Shown here piece by piece: positions 8,188 to 17,052 of a DNA stretch of 64,000 nt. A program made the translations under genes and the position numbers. Source of the stretch: UBA4615 sp964399635 (GTDB taxonomy: Bacteria > Pseudomonadota > Gammaproteobacteria > Burkholderiales > Burkholderiaceae_E); NCBI GenBank assembly GCA_964399635.1, contig CAYNRU010000050.1, forward strand, positions 4,767 through 68,766. The letters are read 5' to 3'. The first letter of the stretch is position 1. Each line of letters starts with the position of its first letter. The notes below the pieces were generated by a model, which had not been told where the DNA came from, searched no databases, and saw only the letters and a list, made by a program, of their open reading frames with translations.

Positions 8188-9417
8188 TCAGTGCGCAGTC
8201 GTCTCCCGCTCGCGCTTGAGGACCGTCGGACCGTCGCCAGCGGGTTCGACGCGCCCAGGGGAGCTGGGCGGATCCGACGACTGCACCCGGGAATCATGAG
8301 CCCGGAACTCGGCGATGTCAGTGAAGATGCGCTGGTGCGCATCGGCGACGATCTCCCAGCTGAACAGCGCGCTGGCGCGCTCCCGGCCGAGGCGCCCCTT
8401 CTCGAGGACCGCCTCGGGATTGGCCAGCGCCCACTCGAGCTGCCGCTGCAGGTCGTCCGGATCGGCCTTGCGGAACGTGAGCGCGGTATCGCCGACGACG
8501 AACTGGTTTTCCTGGATGTCGCTGCAGATCACCGGCACGCCCAGCCCCATGTTCTCCAGGATCACCGGAGACAGGCCTTCGATGTCGGAGGGCTGGATGT
8601 AGGCATACGCGTTCTTCATCAGCGCATGCGTCTTGCTGCCGTACACGAAGCCGGGGAAGACGATCCGGGGATCGGTCGTCGCACGGATGCGGCGCTCGAA
8701 ATCGGAAGGATTGGGGGAGCCGCCGACCAGCACCAGCTTCTTGGTGGTGCGCAGCTTCTCGAACGCGGGCACCAGGTACTGCAGGCCCTTGTCGGGAATG
8801 AAGCGCCCGACGAACAGGAAATAGCTTCCGGGCTCGAGGCCGAGCTCGTCCAGGATCGACGTGTCCAGCCCCTCCTCGGACACCTCGCTGCCGAACGGGA
8901 TGAAGTCGTAGCGACGCCGGAAGCGCTTCTCGAACTCCGCCTTGCAGAACACGTTGTCGAAGATCACCGCGGTCGGAGCGAAAGCGCTCACATACTGGGT
9001 CAGCCACAGGTACACCCGACCGTACCAGGGCCACTTGGCGCGCTTCCAGTCGACGCCGTCCTGGGACAGGAACACCTTCTTGCCGAAGAGTCGCAGGATC
9101 AGCGCGAACGGGCTGTTGCCGCCGTTCTGCATGTGGACCACGTCGCCGGTGTTGTTGACGATGATGTCCCAGACGCACTTGAAACCATGCAGCAGCGTAT
9201 CGAAGCCCTTCTTCGCGGTGGGCGTGTACACGTTGCGGATCTCGACACCCTTGTACTCGGTGCCGATCGGTTGCTCGCCCGGGTACAGCCGGTTGTAGGC
9301 GACCACCTGATGCCCGCGGGCAACCAGCCGCGGGAACAACTCGGCCGCGAACTTGTCGGCGCCGGCGCAGCCGGGCCGCAGGGGAATGGACCGGAACGAG
9401 AAAGCGGCTATACGCAT
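8188..9417 (-). CDS. GT4-type glycosyltransferase
   Basis: A 409-residue GT-B glycosyltransferase beginning MRIAAFSFRSIPLRPGCAGA. The acceptor domain contains GVEIRNVYTPTAKKGFDT and DVVHMQNGG. The donor domain contains FLFVGRFIPDKGLQYLVPAF and PSDIEGLSPVILENMGLG, the classic GT4 R-x4-K-G and E-G-x7-E blocks. Length and layout are typical of cytoplasmic enzymes that extend lipid-linked repeat units. It sits 84 nt upstream of the terminal GT4 gene and 36 nt downstream of the RmlD-like reductase gene, in the same operon. Sugar specificity is unknown. Confidence 0.85.
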   Translation of the reverse strand: MRIAAFSFRSIPLRPGCAGADKFAAELFPRLVARGHQVVAYNRLYPGEQPIGTEYKGVEIRNVYTPTAKKGFDTLLHGFKCVWDIIVNNTGDVVHMQNGGNSPFALILRLFGKKVFLSQDGVDWKRAKWPWYGRVYLWLTQYVSAFAPTAVIFDNVFCKAEFEKRFRRRYDFIPFGSEVSEEGLDTSILDELGLEPGSYFLFVGRFIPDKGLQYLVPAFEKLRTTKKLVLVGGSPNPSDFERRIRATTDPRIVFPGFVYGSKTHALMKNAYAYIQPSDIEGLSPVILENMGLGVPVICSDIQENQFVVGDTALTFRKADPDDLQRQLEWALANPEAVLEKGRLGRERASALFSWEIVADAHQRIFTDIAEFRAHDSRVQSSDPPSSPGRVEPAGDGPTVLKRERETTAH

Positions 9418-9453
9418 CGACGTGTCAGAGGTGGGTCGCCAGGGCCGGCAGCA

Positions 9454-10350
9454 TCAGAGGTAGTTTCCGTACGCGACGTCCACGTACTCCTTCAACGCCA
9501 CCTTCCAATCCCGCATCTGGTTCACGTTGCGCAGCGCCAGCTTGCGGTTGATCAGCCGCTCGGAATCAGGGCGCGGCGCGAAGAACTCGGACTTGAAGAA
9601 ATCCGAGTTGACCTCGTTGATCTTCACGCGGTCCTGCAGGCCGAGCACGCGCAGCAGCTCGTGCGAGACCTCCAGGCGGCTGGTCACGCCCTCGCAGACC
9701 ATGTTGTACAGGCCCCAGTACTCGTTCTGCACCAGGCTCTTGACGTTGGCCGCGAAGTCCATCGTGTAAGTGGGCGTCCCCAGCTTGTCGTGCACGACGT
9801 TGAGCTCGGTCTTGCCCGCCTTCAGCTGCTTCATCAGCTTGGAGATGAACTTCTTGTCCTTCTTCGGACCGCCGCCCATCATCCAGCCGGCGCGGCACAC
9901 CAGGTGCCGGCGCGCGTTCTGCGTCACGTAGAGCTCTCCGGCGTACTTGGAGCGCGCGTAGTGGCCAAGCGGGTTGGGAAGGTCCCAGTCGTCGAAGGTG
10001 TCCTTCGAGCCGTCGAAGATGCCCGCGGTGCTGATGTACAGCAGCGGAATGTCGAGCTCGTTGGCGATCCAGACCGCGTTTTCGGCGGCCGTGGTGTTGG
10101 TCAGGTAGGCGTCCTCGACGTTCTTCTCGCAGTACTCGAGGTCCGTGTGGGCGCCGAGGTGGAACAGGTAGTCGGGACGGTAGGCCTTGACGTCCTTGCG
10201 GTAGGCGTCGAGGTCACGGAAGTCCAGCAGGCTCAGCCAGGACTCGTTGACGTCCTTGTCGGTGCAGCGAAGGTCGTGATCACTGCCGAAAACCGCATGA
10301 AATGCCTGCCCGAGCATGCCGCCACTGCCAGCGAGATAGATCTTCTTCAA
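9454..10350 (-). CDS. RmlD-like NAD(P)-dependent sugar-nucleotide reductase
   Basis: A 298-residue short-chain dehydrogenase of the RmlD/sugar-nucleotide-binding type. A TTG at 10350 is the preferred start because AGGA lies about 9 nt upstream and the Rossmann motif AGSGGMLGQAF then falls at residues 6-16. A longer frame exists to 10419 but adds residues not expected in the family. The catalytic YxxxK is in GHYARSKYAGE, and the preceding LLYISTAGIFDG block carries the Ser/Thr. A true RmlD is encoded at 18902-19807, so this copy probably reduces a different dTDP- or UDP-linked keto-sugar for the same polymer. Confidence 0.75.
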   Translation of the reverse strand: MKKIYLAGSGGMLGQAFHAVFGSDHDLRCTDKDVNESWLSLLDFRDLDAYRKDVKAYRPDYLFHLGAHTDLEYCEKNVEDAYLTNTTAAENAVWIANELDIPLLYISTAGIFDGSKDTFDDWDLPNPLGHYARSKYAGELYVTQNARRHLVCRAGWMMGGGPKKDKKFISKLMKQLKAGKTELNVVHDKLGTPTYTMDFAANVKSLVQNEYWGLYNMVCEGVTSRLEVSHELLRVLGLQDRVKINEVNSDFFKSEFFAPRPDSERLINRKLALRNVNQMRDWKVALKEYVDVAYGNYL

Positions 10351-10480
10351 GGCGTATGTCCTGTTTGGTAGAGGAAGCAGCCAGGTTATTGCCCGACCGA
10401 TTCGGAAAAATTCTCCCACGGCGCAGGTCGATCACGCTGTGCAGGATTTCTCCAACCGTCGCAGGAGCACCAGAACCTTG

Positions 10481-11785
10481 TCACATCAGACCTCGCTCGG
10501 GATGGGTCGGCTGACGATCGGTCGATGCCGCAAGCGTGGAGTGCGGCATCCGCACGCCGATCTCCGCATACAAGGCGAGCATCGCGTCGACGTAAGCTTG
10601 GCGGTTGTAGTCGCGCTCGACGCGGGTCCGGCCTTCGCGCCCCATCGCCTCCAGCGTCGCGTCGGGGGCGTCGGCAACCTTCCGCAACAGTCCGGCGAGC
10701 GCGTCGACGTCGCCTGCCTTGAACAGCCAGCCGGTGCGCCCTTCCTCGATCAGTTCCGGGATGCCGCCGATCCGGCTGCCGAGCAGTGGCTTGCCGGCAG
10801 CCATCGCCTCGAGCACCGATAGCGGCGCATTCTCGTACCACTCGGACGGGGCGACCACCGCACGGGCGCCGCGCACGAGGCGAGCGAGGTCCTCGCCGCT
10901 TCGAAACCCGAACAGCTCGATCCGGTCGGTGGCGCCGTCCGCCAACGCGTCGAGCTCTTGGCGCATCGGGCCGTCACCCGCCACCGCCAGCCGCACGCCG
11001 GCCTGCCGTGCCGCGCGGATGAGGGTCGCCACGCCCTTCTCGGGCGCGAGCCGCCCCAGATAGAGGAAGTACGCACCCGGCCGTGGGTCGGCCTCGATCC
11101 GCGTCGCGTCCAGCCAGTTCGGTATGTACCGGAAGGTTTCCCTCGGCCAGCCCCACTCGACGAACTTCTCGAGAAAGAAGCGGCTGGGCACCACGATCCG
11201 GTCGACGTTGTCCCGGTAGCTGCGCAGCGAGCCGTTGACGGCTGCCTCCGCGGCGACGATGGCGCTGGCGGCCAGCGAATCCTGGACGCACCGGAACCGG
11301 ACCACGTTGCTCAAGCGACCGCCCTTGCAGCGCTCGCAGACGCCCGTGGTGTTGTACATCTTGTTGTTGGGACAGGCGATCTTCAGGTCGTGCGCCGTCA
11401 TCACGGTCGGCACGCCCGCCTTGCGCAGCACCGGCAGGATCGACGGGGAGAGGTGGTGATAGATGTTGTGCAGGTGGGCCACGTCGGGCCGGAACTCGGC
11501 CAGCAGCCGGCGCAACTGGCGCTGCGCCTCGAACGACCAGATCACCTTGGCGGCCTTGACGACCTTCTGCCCCAGCGAGTAGCTGTGTCCGAACTGGATC
11601 TCGTCGACGAAGAACCGGGACCACTCGGTGGCGAGGTTCTTCGGGTAATGCATCGCGAAGAACGCATTGCGCCAGCCGAGCCCCTCCATCAGCGCGGCAT
11701 GCTGGAAATAGACGTTGTCCGCCCCGCCCCGGTGATAGTGGTAGCTGTTGACCGACAACAGGCGCGGAGCGGTTGCGAGCGTCAT
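10481..11785 (-). CDS. GT4-type glycosyltransferase with cysteine cluster
   Basis: A 434-residue GT-B enzyme. The N-terminal part has NSYHYHRGGADNVYFQHAAL and PDVAHLHNIYHHLSPSIL. A four-cysteine region follows (CPNNKMYNTTGVCERCKGG, then RCVQDS); such a cluster is seen in a subset of GT4 proteins and may bind metal. The donor domain has YFLYLGRLAPEKGVATLI and a C-terminal EWYENAPLSVLEAMAAGKP block with the paired glutamates. It lies between the flippase and the RmlD-like gene in the operon. The role is extension of the repeat unit; specificity is unknown. Confidence 0.85.
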   Translation of the reverse strand: MTLATAPRLLSVNSYHYHRGGADNVYFQHAALMEGLGWRNAFFAMHYPKNLATEWSRFFVDEIQFGHSYSLGQKVVKAAKVIWSFEAQRQLRRLLAEFRPDVAHLHNIYHHLSPSILPVLRKAGVPTVMTAHDLKIACPNNKMYNTTGVCERCKGGRLSNVVRFRCVQDSLAASAIVAAEAAVNGSLRSYRDNVDRIVVPSRFFLEKFVEWGWPRETFRYIPNWLDATRIEADPRPGAYFLYLGRLAPEKGVATLIRAARQAGVRLAVAGDGPMRQELDALADGATDRIELFGFRSGEDLARLVRGARAVVAPSEWYENAPLSVLEAMAAGKPLLGSRIGGIPELIEEGRTGWLFKAGDVDALAGLLRKVADAPDATLEAMGREGRTRVERDYNRQAYVDAMLALYAEIGVRMPHSTLAASTDRQPTHPERGLM

Positions 11786-11798
11786 GGGCGAGCCCGGT

Positions 11799-13346
11799 TC
11801 AGGCGTCGGCGCGACCGCGGCCGCGCTGCCTCAGGATCGAGGCCAGCCAGGCGCGGTCCTCGTGGTCGACGACCCGAAGGCGCACGACCAGGAAGCCGTA
11901 CACGCACAGGCTCGACGCGAGCGCGATACCGGTGCCGACCCCTCCGGGAACGGCGGCCTGGGCGGCTGCGCCCGCCAGGCCGCCCAGGGCCACCGCACCG
12001 GACAGGCGCAGCCAGCGGTCGCGGTTGAAGATGACCGGGCAGCCGGCGCGCGCCATCGCCGCCATCGCGAGCCCGATGAACAGCACGTCGACCGCCAGCA
12101 CCGCCAGCGGCACGGCCTGGACGAGGCCGGTCGTCAGCAGCGCGACCACGACGGCCAGCGGAGCGAGCAGGCTCGCGACCGAGGCCCGCACGAAGTCGGC
12201 CGACCGGTGGCAGACGTAGGCGACCAGCTCGACCGCGCGCCGCACGGTGTGCGTGGCCAGCAACGGCACCAGCGCGGCCAGCAGCAGCAGCGCCACCGCG
12301 GCGTTGCCCCTTGACAGCAGATGAACCACGCCGTCGCCGGCCGCCAGCGCCACGGTCAGCCCGGCTCCGACGACCAGCAGGTTCGCCTCGACCATCCGGT
12401 TGACGTCCCGCATCAGCGTGCGCATGTCGCGACCCTTGTCCTCGTAGCGGCCGATCGCCGCAGGGCGCAGCACGCCCCAGAACATGTCCATTGGCAGGTA
12501 GCGCCGAGCGGTCTCGATCAGGCGCACCACGAAGCCGAAGCCGGCCGTTGCGTCGGCGCCCAGGTAGCGCGCCACCAGCGCGGTCATCAGGTCGGTCCCG
12601 ACCAGCAGCATCATCAGCAGGCTGCCGTAGGCATGGCTGGCGAACCTCACCGAGCCCCAGCCCACCCATGCGCCGATGCCGTCGTACATCCTGCGCCGCG
12701 GGCGCTCCGTCCAGAGGAACCACCCGACCGCGGCGACCGCGGCGAACAAGGAGACCGAGGCGGCCAGTATCTCGGCGCGAGCCACGTCCACCGCTTCGAT
12801 GGGGGTATGGGTCAGCGCCATCCCGGCCACGATGGAGAAGGTCACCACCACCCGGAGCACCTGCGACGCCTGGGCGGTCCGCTGCAGCAGCAGCACCGCC
12901 ATCAGGCTGTCGCGCAGCATACGGGTCGGCCCCTCGATCGCGAGCACGACCGAGTACAGGCGCAGTACCTCGACGGTGGCCACCCCACCGAGCGCCGGCG
13001 CGAGGCTCGGCGCGAACTGCCAGAGCGCGCCGGCGAGGAGCAGGTAGGGCACCACCGGCAGCACGCCCAGCAGCAGCACCGCATGGCGCAACTGCGCCGC
13101 GTTGCCGCGGACCCGGATCCTGGCGAGCACCGTCTGGGTCACCCATTCGATCCCGAGCGTCCCGAGCACCACGCCGATCTCGAGCACCGCGACCGTGGCG
13201 ATGTAGCTCGCGTACTCGGCACGGCTCATCACCGCCGCGAGAATCAGGATCAGCAGGAACGACAGCGGGGCGGAGACGCCCTTGCCGATCGCGAAGGCGA
13301 TCATGCTCGCCCGGACCCGATGGGCGGAGTAATGGCTGGAGCTCAT
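11799..13346 (-). CDS. Wzx-type oligosaccharide flippase (polysaccharide translocase)
   Basis: A 515-residue polytopic membrane protein with about 12-14 hydrophobic segments and the alternating layout of the MATE/MOP superfamily (Wzx or RfbX-like). The start MSSSHYSAH at ATG 13346 was chosen because it places the first membrane span near residue 20 and lies 10 nt after the preceding gene's stop; a longer frame to 13556 overlaps that gene. Its position between the polymerase and glycosyltransferases supports a role in flipping the lipid-linked repeat unit across the inner membrane. Sequence conservation in this family is low, so the call rests on topology and context. Confidence 0.7.
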   Translation of the reverse strand: MSSSHYSAHRVRASMIAFAIGKGVSAPLSFLLILILAAVMSRAEYASYIATVAVLEIGVVLGTLGIEWVTQTVLARIRVRGNAAQLRHAVLLLGVLPVVPYLLLAGALWQFAPSLAPALGGVATVEVLRLYSVVLAIEGPTRMLRDSLMAVLLLQRTAQASQVLRVVVTFSIVAGMALTHTPIEAVDVARAEILAASVSLFAAVAAVGWFLWTERPRRRMYDGIGAWVGWGSVRFASHAYGSLLMMLLVGTDLMTALVARYLGADATAGFGFVVRLIETARRYLPMDMFWGVLRPAAIGRYEDKGRDMRTLMRDVNRMVEANLLVVGAGLTVALAAGDGVVHLLSRGNAAVALLLLAALVPLLATHTVRRAVELVAYVCHRSADFVRASVASLLAPLAVVVALLTTGLVQAVPLAVLAVDVLFIGLAMAAMARAGCPVIFNRDRWLRLSGAVALGGLAGAAAQAAVPGGVGTGIALASSLCVYGFLVVRLRVVDHEDRAWLASILRQRGRGRADA

Positions 13347-13356
13347 CCCGGGCAAC

Positions 13357-14598
13357 TCAAGGCTCGATACCCATGCGCTCGGCGCGACCTTGCCGGCGCT
13401 CGGCCACCAGCGCCGCGAGGGTGTCGGCGACCAGCCGCCCGAGCACGCGGTAGCTGCGATGACGCTCGACCCAGACCCGCGCCTCGCCCGAGCGCGTCTG
13501 CGCCGACGGCCCTTCCCTGAGCGTCGCGACGATCGCCTCGGCGAACTCCCCGGCATCGAAGCCGGTCACCCGGCCGCCCCCGCTGCGGGTCACGACATCG
13601 GCCTGGTCGGGCTGGTCGTTGCAGACGACCGGCAAGCCGCAGGCCACGTACTCGACCGCCTTGGTCGGCGAGCCCACCTCGGTCAGCTCGGTGCGCGGAA
13701 CCGGCGACAGCCCGACGTCAGCCCGGCGCGCCAGCGCGAGCGCGCCGCGCGACGGCAGGCGGCCGGTGAAGTGAACGCAATGTCCGGCGTTCCTCGACTC
13801 GGCGTACTGCTGCACCCAGCCCCGGTCGCCGGGCGCATCGGCGTCTCCGACGATGAGCATCCTGAACCCGGGCACCTGCTCGGCGACCTTCAGCGCGGTG
13901 TCGACCAGCACTTCCGGCTGCCGGTACCGGTCGAGCGTCCCGAGGTAGACGGCGAAGGGGCCGTGGCGAAGCGGCTCGGGCAGGATCTCCACGGCGGCCG
14001 GCACGGCGTCTATGTCCACGCCCATGGGCACCGGCGTCACGCGGTCGTGGCGCAGCGGCCCGCGGCGCAGTGACGCCTCCATCGCGTCCGACTGCACGAA
14101 CAGCCAGTCCGCTCCGGGAATCAGCACGCGCGCGAGGACGGCGCGTCCCAGCGTACCCCGCAGTCGCAACCAGAGCCGTCGCGGCGCCCCGGCCCGCCCG
14201 TCTCCCTGGGCCGCCATCCACAGGTACTGCTCAGGCAGCGGGTAGGACATCCAATAGACGAACGGGACCCTCGCGAGCCTCGCCGCTGCGAACCCCAGCA
14301 GACCCAGAACGGGCTTGTCCCGTATCACCAGCGCGTCGTAGCCATGGCGGGCACGCCGGAACAGCGTGAACTGCTGCCACAGGTCGGCGAGCGTCAATCC
14401 GAGGCGCCCGCGCGCCCGGTGCAGGAACGCGTCCCCGCCGCCCCATCGCGGCACCTCGCCGTCGCCATCGACGGTGGCCAGGAGATCGACCCTCACCCCG
14501 AGCGCCGGCAGTGCCTCGCCGAACAACACGCTCACGTCCGGCCTGTAGTTGGGGTAGTTCTCGGGGATCGCGTAGAGGATGCGCAGCGGGCGGGTCAT
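13357..14598 (-). CDS. GT4-type glycosyltransferase
   Basis: A 413-residue GT-B enzyme starting at ATG 14598. The start overlaps the stop of the polymerase gene by four bases (ATGA), which indicates translational coupling. The N-terminus reads PLRILYAIPENYPNYRPDVS, and the donor domain has GPFAVYLGTLDRYRQPEVL, FRMLIVGDADAPGD and GSPTKAVEYVACGLPVVCND, with the second conserved glutamate in the last block. An upstream in-frame extension to 14745 is not needed. It probably adds one sugar of the repeat unit. Confidence 0.85.
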   Translation of the reverse strand: MTRPLRILYAIPENYPNYRPDVSVLFGEALPALGVRVDLLATVDGDGEVPRWGGGDAFLHRARGRLGLTLADLWQQFTLFRRARHGYDALVIRDKPVLGLLGFAAARLARVPFVYWMSYPLPEQYLWMAAQGDGRAGAPRRLWLRLRGTLGRAVLARVLIPGADWLFVQSDAMEASLRRGPLRHDRVTPVPMGVDIDAVPAAVEILPEPLRHGPFAVYLGTLDRYRQPEVLVDTALKVAEQVPGFRMLIVGDADAPGDRGWVQQYAESRNAGHCVHFTGRLPSRGALALARRADVGLSPVPRTELTEVGSPTKAVEYVACGLPVVCNDQPDQADVVTRSGGGRVTGFDAGEFAEAIVATLREGPSAQTRSGEARVWVERHRSYRVLGRLVADTLAALVAERRQGRAERMGIEP

Positions 14599-16094
14599 GG
14601 CAACCGGTTGCCGAGGCGCCATCGCCACGCGATCAGCCCCAGGGTGAACGCGGTGAGGACCTGAAGGCTCGGCGCCATCAGGTGCAGGTCCAGCGCGAGC
14701 AGCATCGCCGGCATCATCACCACCACCGCCTGCAGCGTCCTGCACATCGCCCGGTCGAGTCCGGGCGAAGCCCGCGCCGTCAACCGTCCTGCGGCGACAA
14801 ACGCCGCCAAGAACATCATCAGGTACAGGCCGGTGCCGAGGAGGCCGACGTCCCAGAGCAGCGCGGAGAGGGAGATCAGGCCGATCGCGTAGCCGGGGTA
14901 CTTACGGTCCATGTGCCCCCGCTGCTCGGATCCCATCGGGCCGAACGACGATCCGAGGCCGTGCCCGAACACCGTGCCGGCCGGATCCTTGGCGCCGTGC
15001 TCATGCCACCAGAACTGCACCACGTTGCCCCGGTTCAGGCTGGCGCCGCCGTAATAGCCTCGGGTGCCGACGTTGTACTCCATATTCTCGTCGAGCCGCT
15101 GCTCGAAGGTCATCTCGCGCCCGTCTGTCGAGTGCAGCACGATGTACGAGTAGCCCAGCGCCCCGATCGCCACCAGGGCGGCAAGCGAGCCCGCGGCGAA
15201 GGCGAACGGCCGCTTCCTGATCAGGTCCGCATAGACGACCAGCAGCGCCGCGGGCAGCAGGACCACGACCAGCTTGGTCTCGCCCAGCGCGAGCGGTGCC
15301 GCCACCAGCGCCAGCAGCAGCCACGTCGTCGAGCGCCGGATCATCGACTCGCGATAGGCGCACAGCAGGCCTGCGATCACCGCGGTCAGGAAGAAGGCCA
15401 TGACGTTGCTGTTGGCGCCGCCGGTGATCGAGCCCTCGAAGGTCCCGGCGATGATGTCGACCGGCACGACCGAGTCGGGCATGTTCAGCCGGCGGGGCAT
15501 CAGCACGATCCGCTGGTAGATGGCGAGCGGCAGCTGCGCCAGCCCCAGCAGCAGCATGAAGACCAGCCAGCGCCGGACCAGCCGCGGGGAGAACGCGACC
15601 GCCGCGAGGACGAACATCAGGCCCCAGTACTGGAAGTAGCGCTTGACGGCGCTGAAGCTCTCGCCGATGTCCAGCTCGCTCATGGCCAGCATGCCGACCG
15701 AGTAGACCATGAACAGCAGCCCGAAAACCATGAACGCGGGCATGCCGGGCCGGTGCGGATCGCGGTTGGTGCCCTCGTAGATGATGGCCGCGCCGAGCAG
15801 GAAGAAGCCGAGGATCGAGAAGAGCCACGCGATGCGACCGAGCTGCGGGAAGTGCATCGCCACCGGACCGGTGACCAGCAGCGTCCCGACCAGCACGATC
15901 CAGACCGCGAAGCCGACCGCGTTGAGCAGCAGCACGCCGAGGATCGCGCCGATGGCCAGTCCGATCAGCACCAGGTTGCCGGTGGCGACCACGATGCCGC
16001 CGACGGCGGCGGCACCGAGGAAGGCCAGCAGCACCGCGAACGGCGCCAGGCGGCCGGGCGACAGGACCGGGGTGGATTGGAGCCAGGCCAGCAT
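14595..16094 (-). CDS. Wzy/O-antigen-ligase-like membrane polymerase
   Basis: A 499-residue integral membrane protein with about 11-12 predicted spans. A large hydrophilic loop at about residues 310-385 contains GREMTFEQRLDENMEYNVGT, FWWHEHGAKDPAGTVFGHGL and GSEQRGHMDRKYPG. This loop before the last spans is the hallmark of the Wzy_C/O-antigen ligase superfamily. It lies directly downstream of the chain-length genes epsF and epsG. The likely role is periplasmic polymerisation of the repeat unit, with EpsF/EpsG setting the chain length. Confidence 0.75.
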   Translation of the reverse strand: MLAWLQSTPVLSPGRLAPFAVLLAFLGAAAVGGIVVATGNLVLIGLAIGAILGVLLLNAVGFAVWIVLVGTLLVTGPVAMHFPQLGRIAWLFSILGFFLLGAAIIYEGTNRDPHRPGMPAFMVFGLLFMVYSVGMLAMSELDIGESFSAVKRYFQYWGLMFVLAAVAFSPRLVRRWLVFMLLLGLAQLPLAIYQRIVLMPRRLNMPDSVVPVDIIAGTFEGSITGGANSNVMAFFLTAVIAGLLCAYRESMIRRSTTWLLLALVAAPLALGETKLVVVLLPAALLVVYADLIRKRPFAFAAGSLAALVAIGALGYSYIVLHSTDGREMTFEQRLDENMEYNVGTRGYYGGASLNRGNVVQFWWHEHGAKDPAGTVFGHGLGSSFGPMGSEQRGHMDRKYPGYAIGLISLSALLWDVGLLGTGLYLMMFLAAFVAAGRLTARASPGLDRAMCRTLQAVVVMMPAMLLALDLHLMAPSLQVLTAFTLGLIAWRWRLGNRLP

Positions 16095-16119
16095 GGGATC
16101 GACCGAGACTGGAGTCCGC

Positions 16120-17037
16120 TCAGAGCTCGTTCAGCGTGGTCCCGAGGATCTGGATCCCCGAATTGACCATGATCGAGGCCAGCTGGGCGATCTCGGTGCT
16201 CTTCGTCTTGTTCTTGCGCCCGACGATGATCGCCGCGCCCGCGCGCTGCGCCACGACGTGGGCGTCCGAAGACTGCTGCGCCGACGGCGTGTCGATCAGG
16301 ATCACGTCGTAGATGCTCGAGAGCTCGTTGAGCAGCCGCGAGAACTCCGGCCGGCCGAGCAGCTCCTGCGGGTTGGGCGGCAGCGGACCCGACGGCAGCA
16401 CCGACAGGTTGCCGATGTTGGGGATCTGCGCGATCTCCTCGAGCCCGGCGCGCCGGCTGAGCACGCCCGACAGGCCCATCTTGTTCTGCAGCCCGAAGTT
16501 CAGATGCTGGGTCGGATGGCGCAGGTCGGCGTCGATGATCAGCGTGTTCTCGCCGAGCTGGGCGAACACCACGCCAAGATTGGCCGTGATGAAGCTCTTG
16601 CCGTCGCCGCGGTCGACGCTGGTCACGGCGAGCGCGCTCTGGCCCGGCGTGCCGTCGAACCAGCGCATCATCAGCTGGCTGCGCAGACCGCGCAGCGCCT
16701 CGACGAAGGGCGAGGTCGGATTGAAGGCCGCGACCACCTTGGCGGGCAGCTGCGTCGAGGCCGGCTCGAGCGCGGTGTAGCCGAACTGCAGCGCCAGCGC
16801 GTCGTCGATGTCCTTGACGGTGACCAGGCCGAGACGCACGGCGATCTCGCCGAAGCGCTGCGGCGAGCGCGCCTGCTCCTCGAGCACGGCGGCGACCTGG
16901 ACCGCCGTCATGCGGCCCTTGGAGAACAGGATCTGGCCGATCCGCATGTCCGCGGCGGGCTTGCTGCCTACGTCCAGGGCAGTGCTCGACGTCGAGGGAG
17001 TCAGGTTCATCTTGTGGACGACACCGGTTGAAGTCAC
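16120..17037 (-). CDS. epsG: Chain-length determinant tyrosine kinase, EpsG family
   Basis: A 305-residue cytoplasmic ATPase of the bacterial tyrosine kinase group. Residues 31-88 contain two consecutive R-[IF]-G-x(7)-G-x(13)-Q segments (RIGQIL...Q55 and RFGEIA...Q84), resembling the MshEN/T2SSE_N domain. The kinase core has Walker A VDRGDGKS (141-148), Walker A' LIIDADLRHP (about 166-175) and Walker B VILIDTPS. No tyrosine cluster is seen at the C-terminus, which ends TTLNEL. The downstream order epsF-epsG-polymerase is that of exosortase-B-associated EPS loci. It should pair with the EpsF membrane protein to control polymer length. Confidence 0.85.
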   Translation of the reverse strand: MTSTGVVHKMNLTPSTSSTALDVGSKPAADMRIGQILFSKGRMTAVQVAAVLEEQARSPQRFGEIAVRLGLVTVKDIDDALALQFGYTALEPASTQLPAKVVAAFNPTSPFVEALRGLRSQLMMRWFDGTPGQSALAVTSVDRGDGKSFITANLGVVFAQLGENTLIIDADLRHPTQHLNFGLQNKMGLSGVLSRRAGLEEIAQIPNIGNLSVLPSGPLPPNPQELLGRPEFSRLLNELSSIYDVILIDTPSAQQSSDAHVVAQRAGAAIIVGRKNKTKSTEIAQLASIMVNSGIQILGTTLNEL

Positions 17038-17052
17038 GAGTCTCTCCGGAGG

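Noticed and set aside
8191..10371. A 726-codon open frame on the plus strand
   Set aside because: It lies opposite two well-supported minus-strand genes (a GT4 enzyme and an RmlD-like reductase), is rich in Arg/His/Asp and has no domain features.
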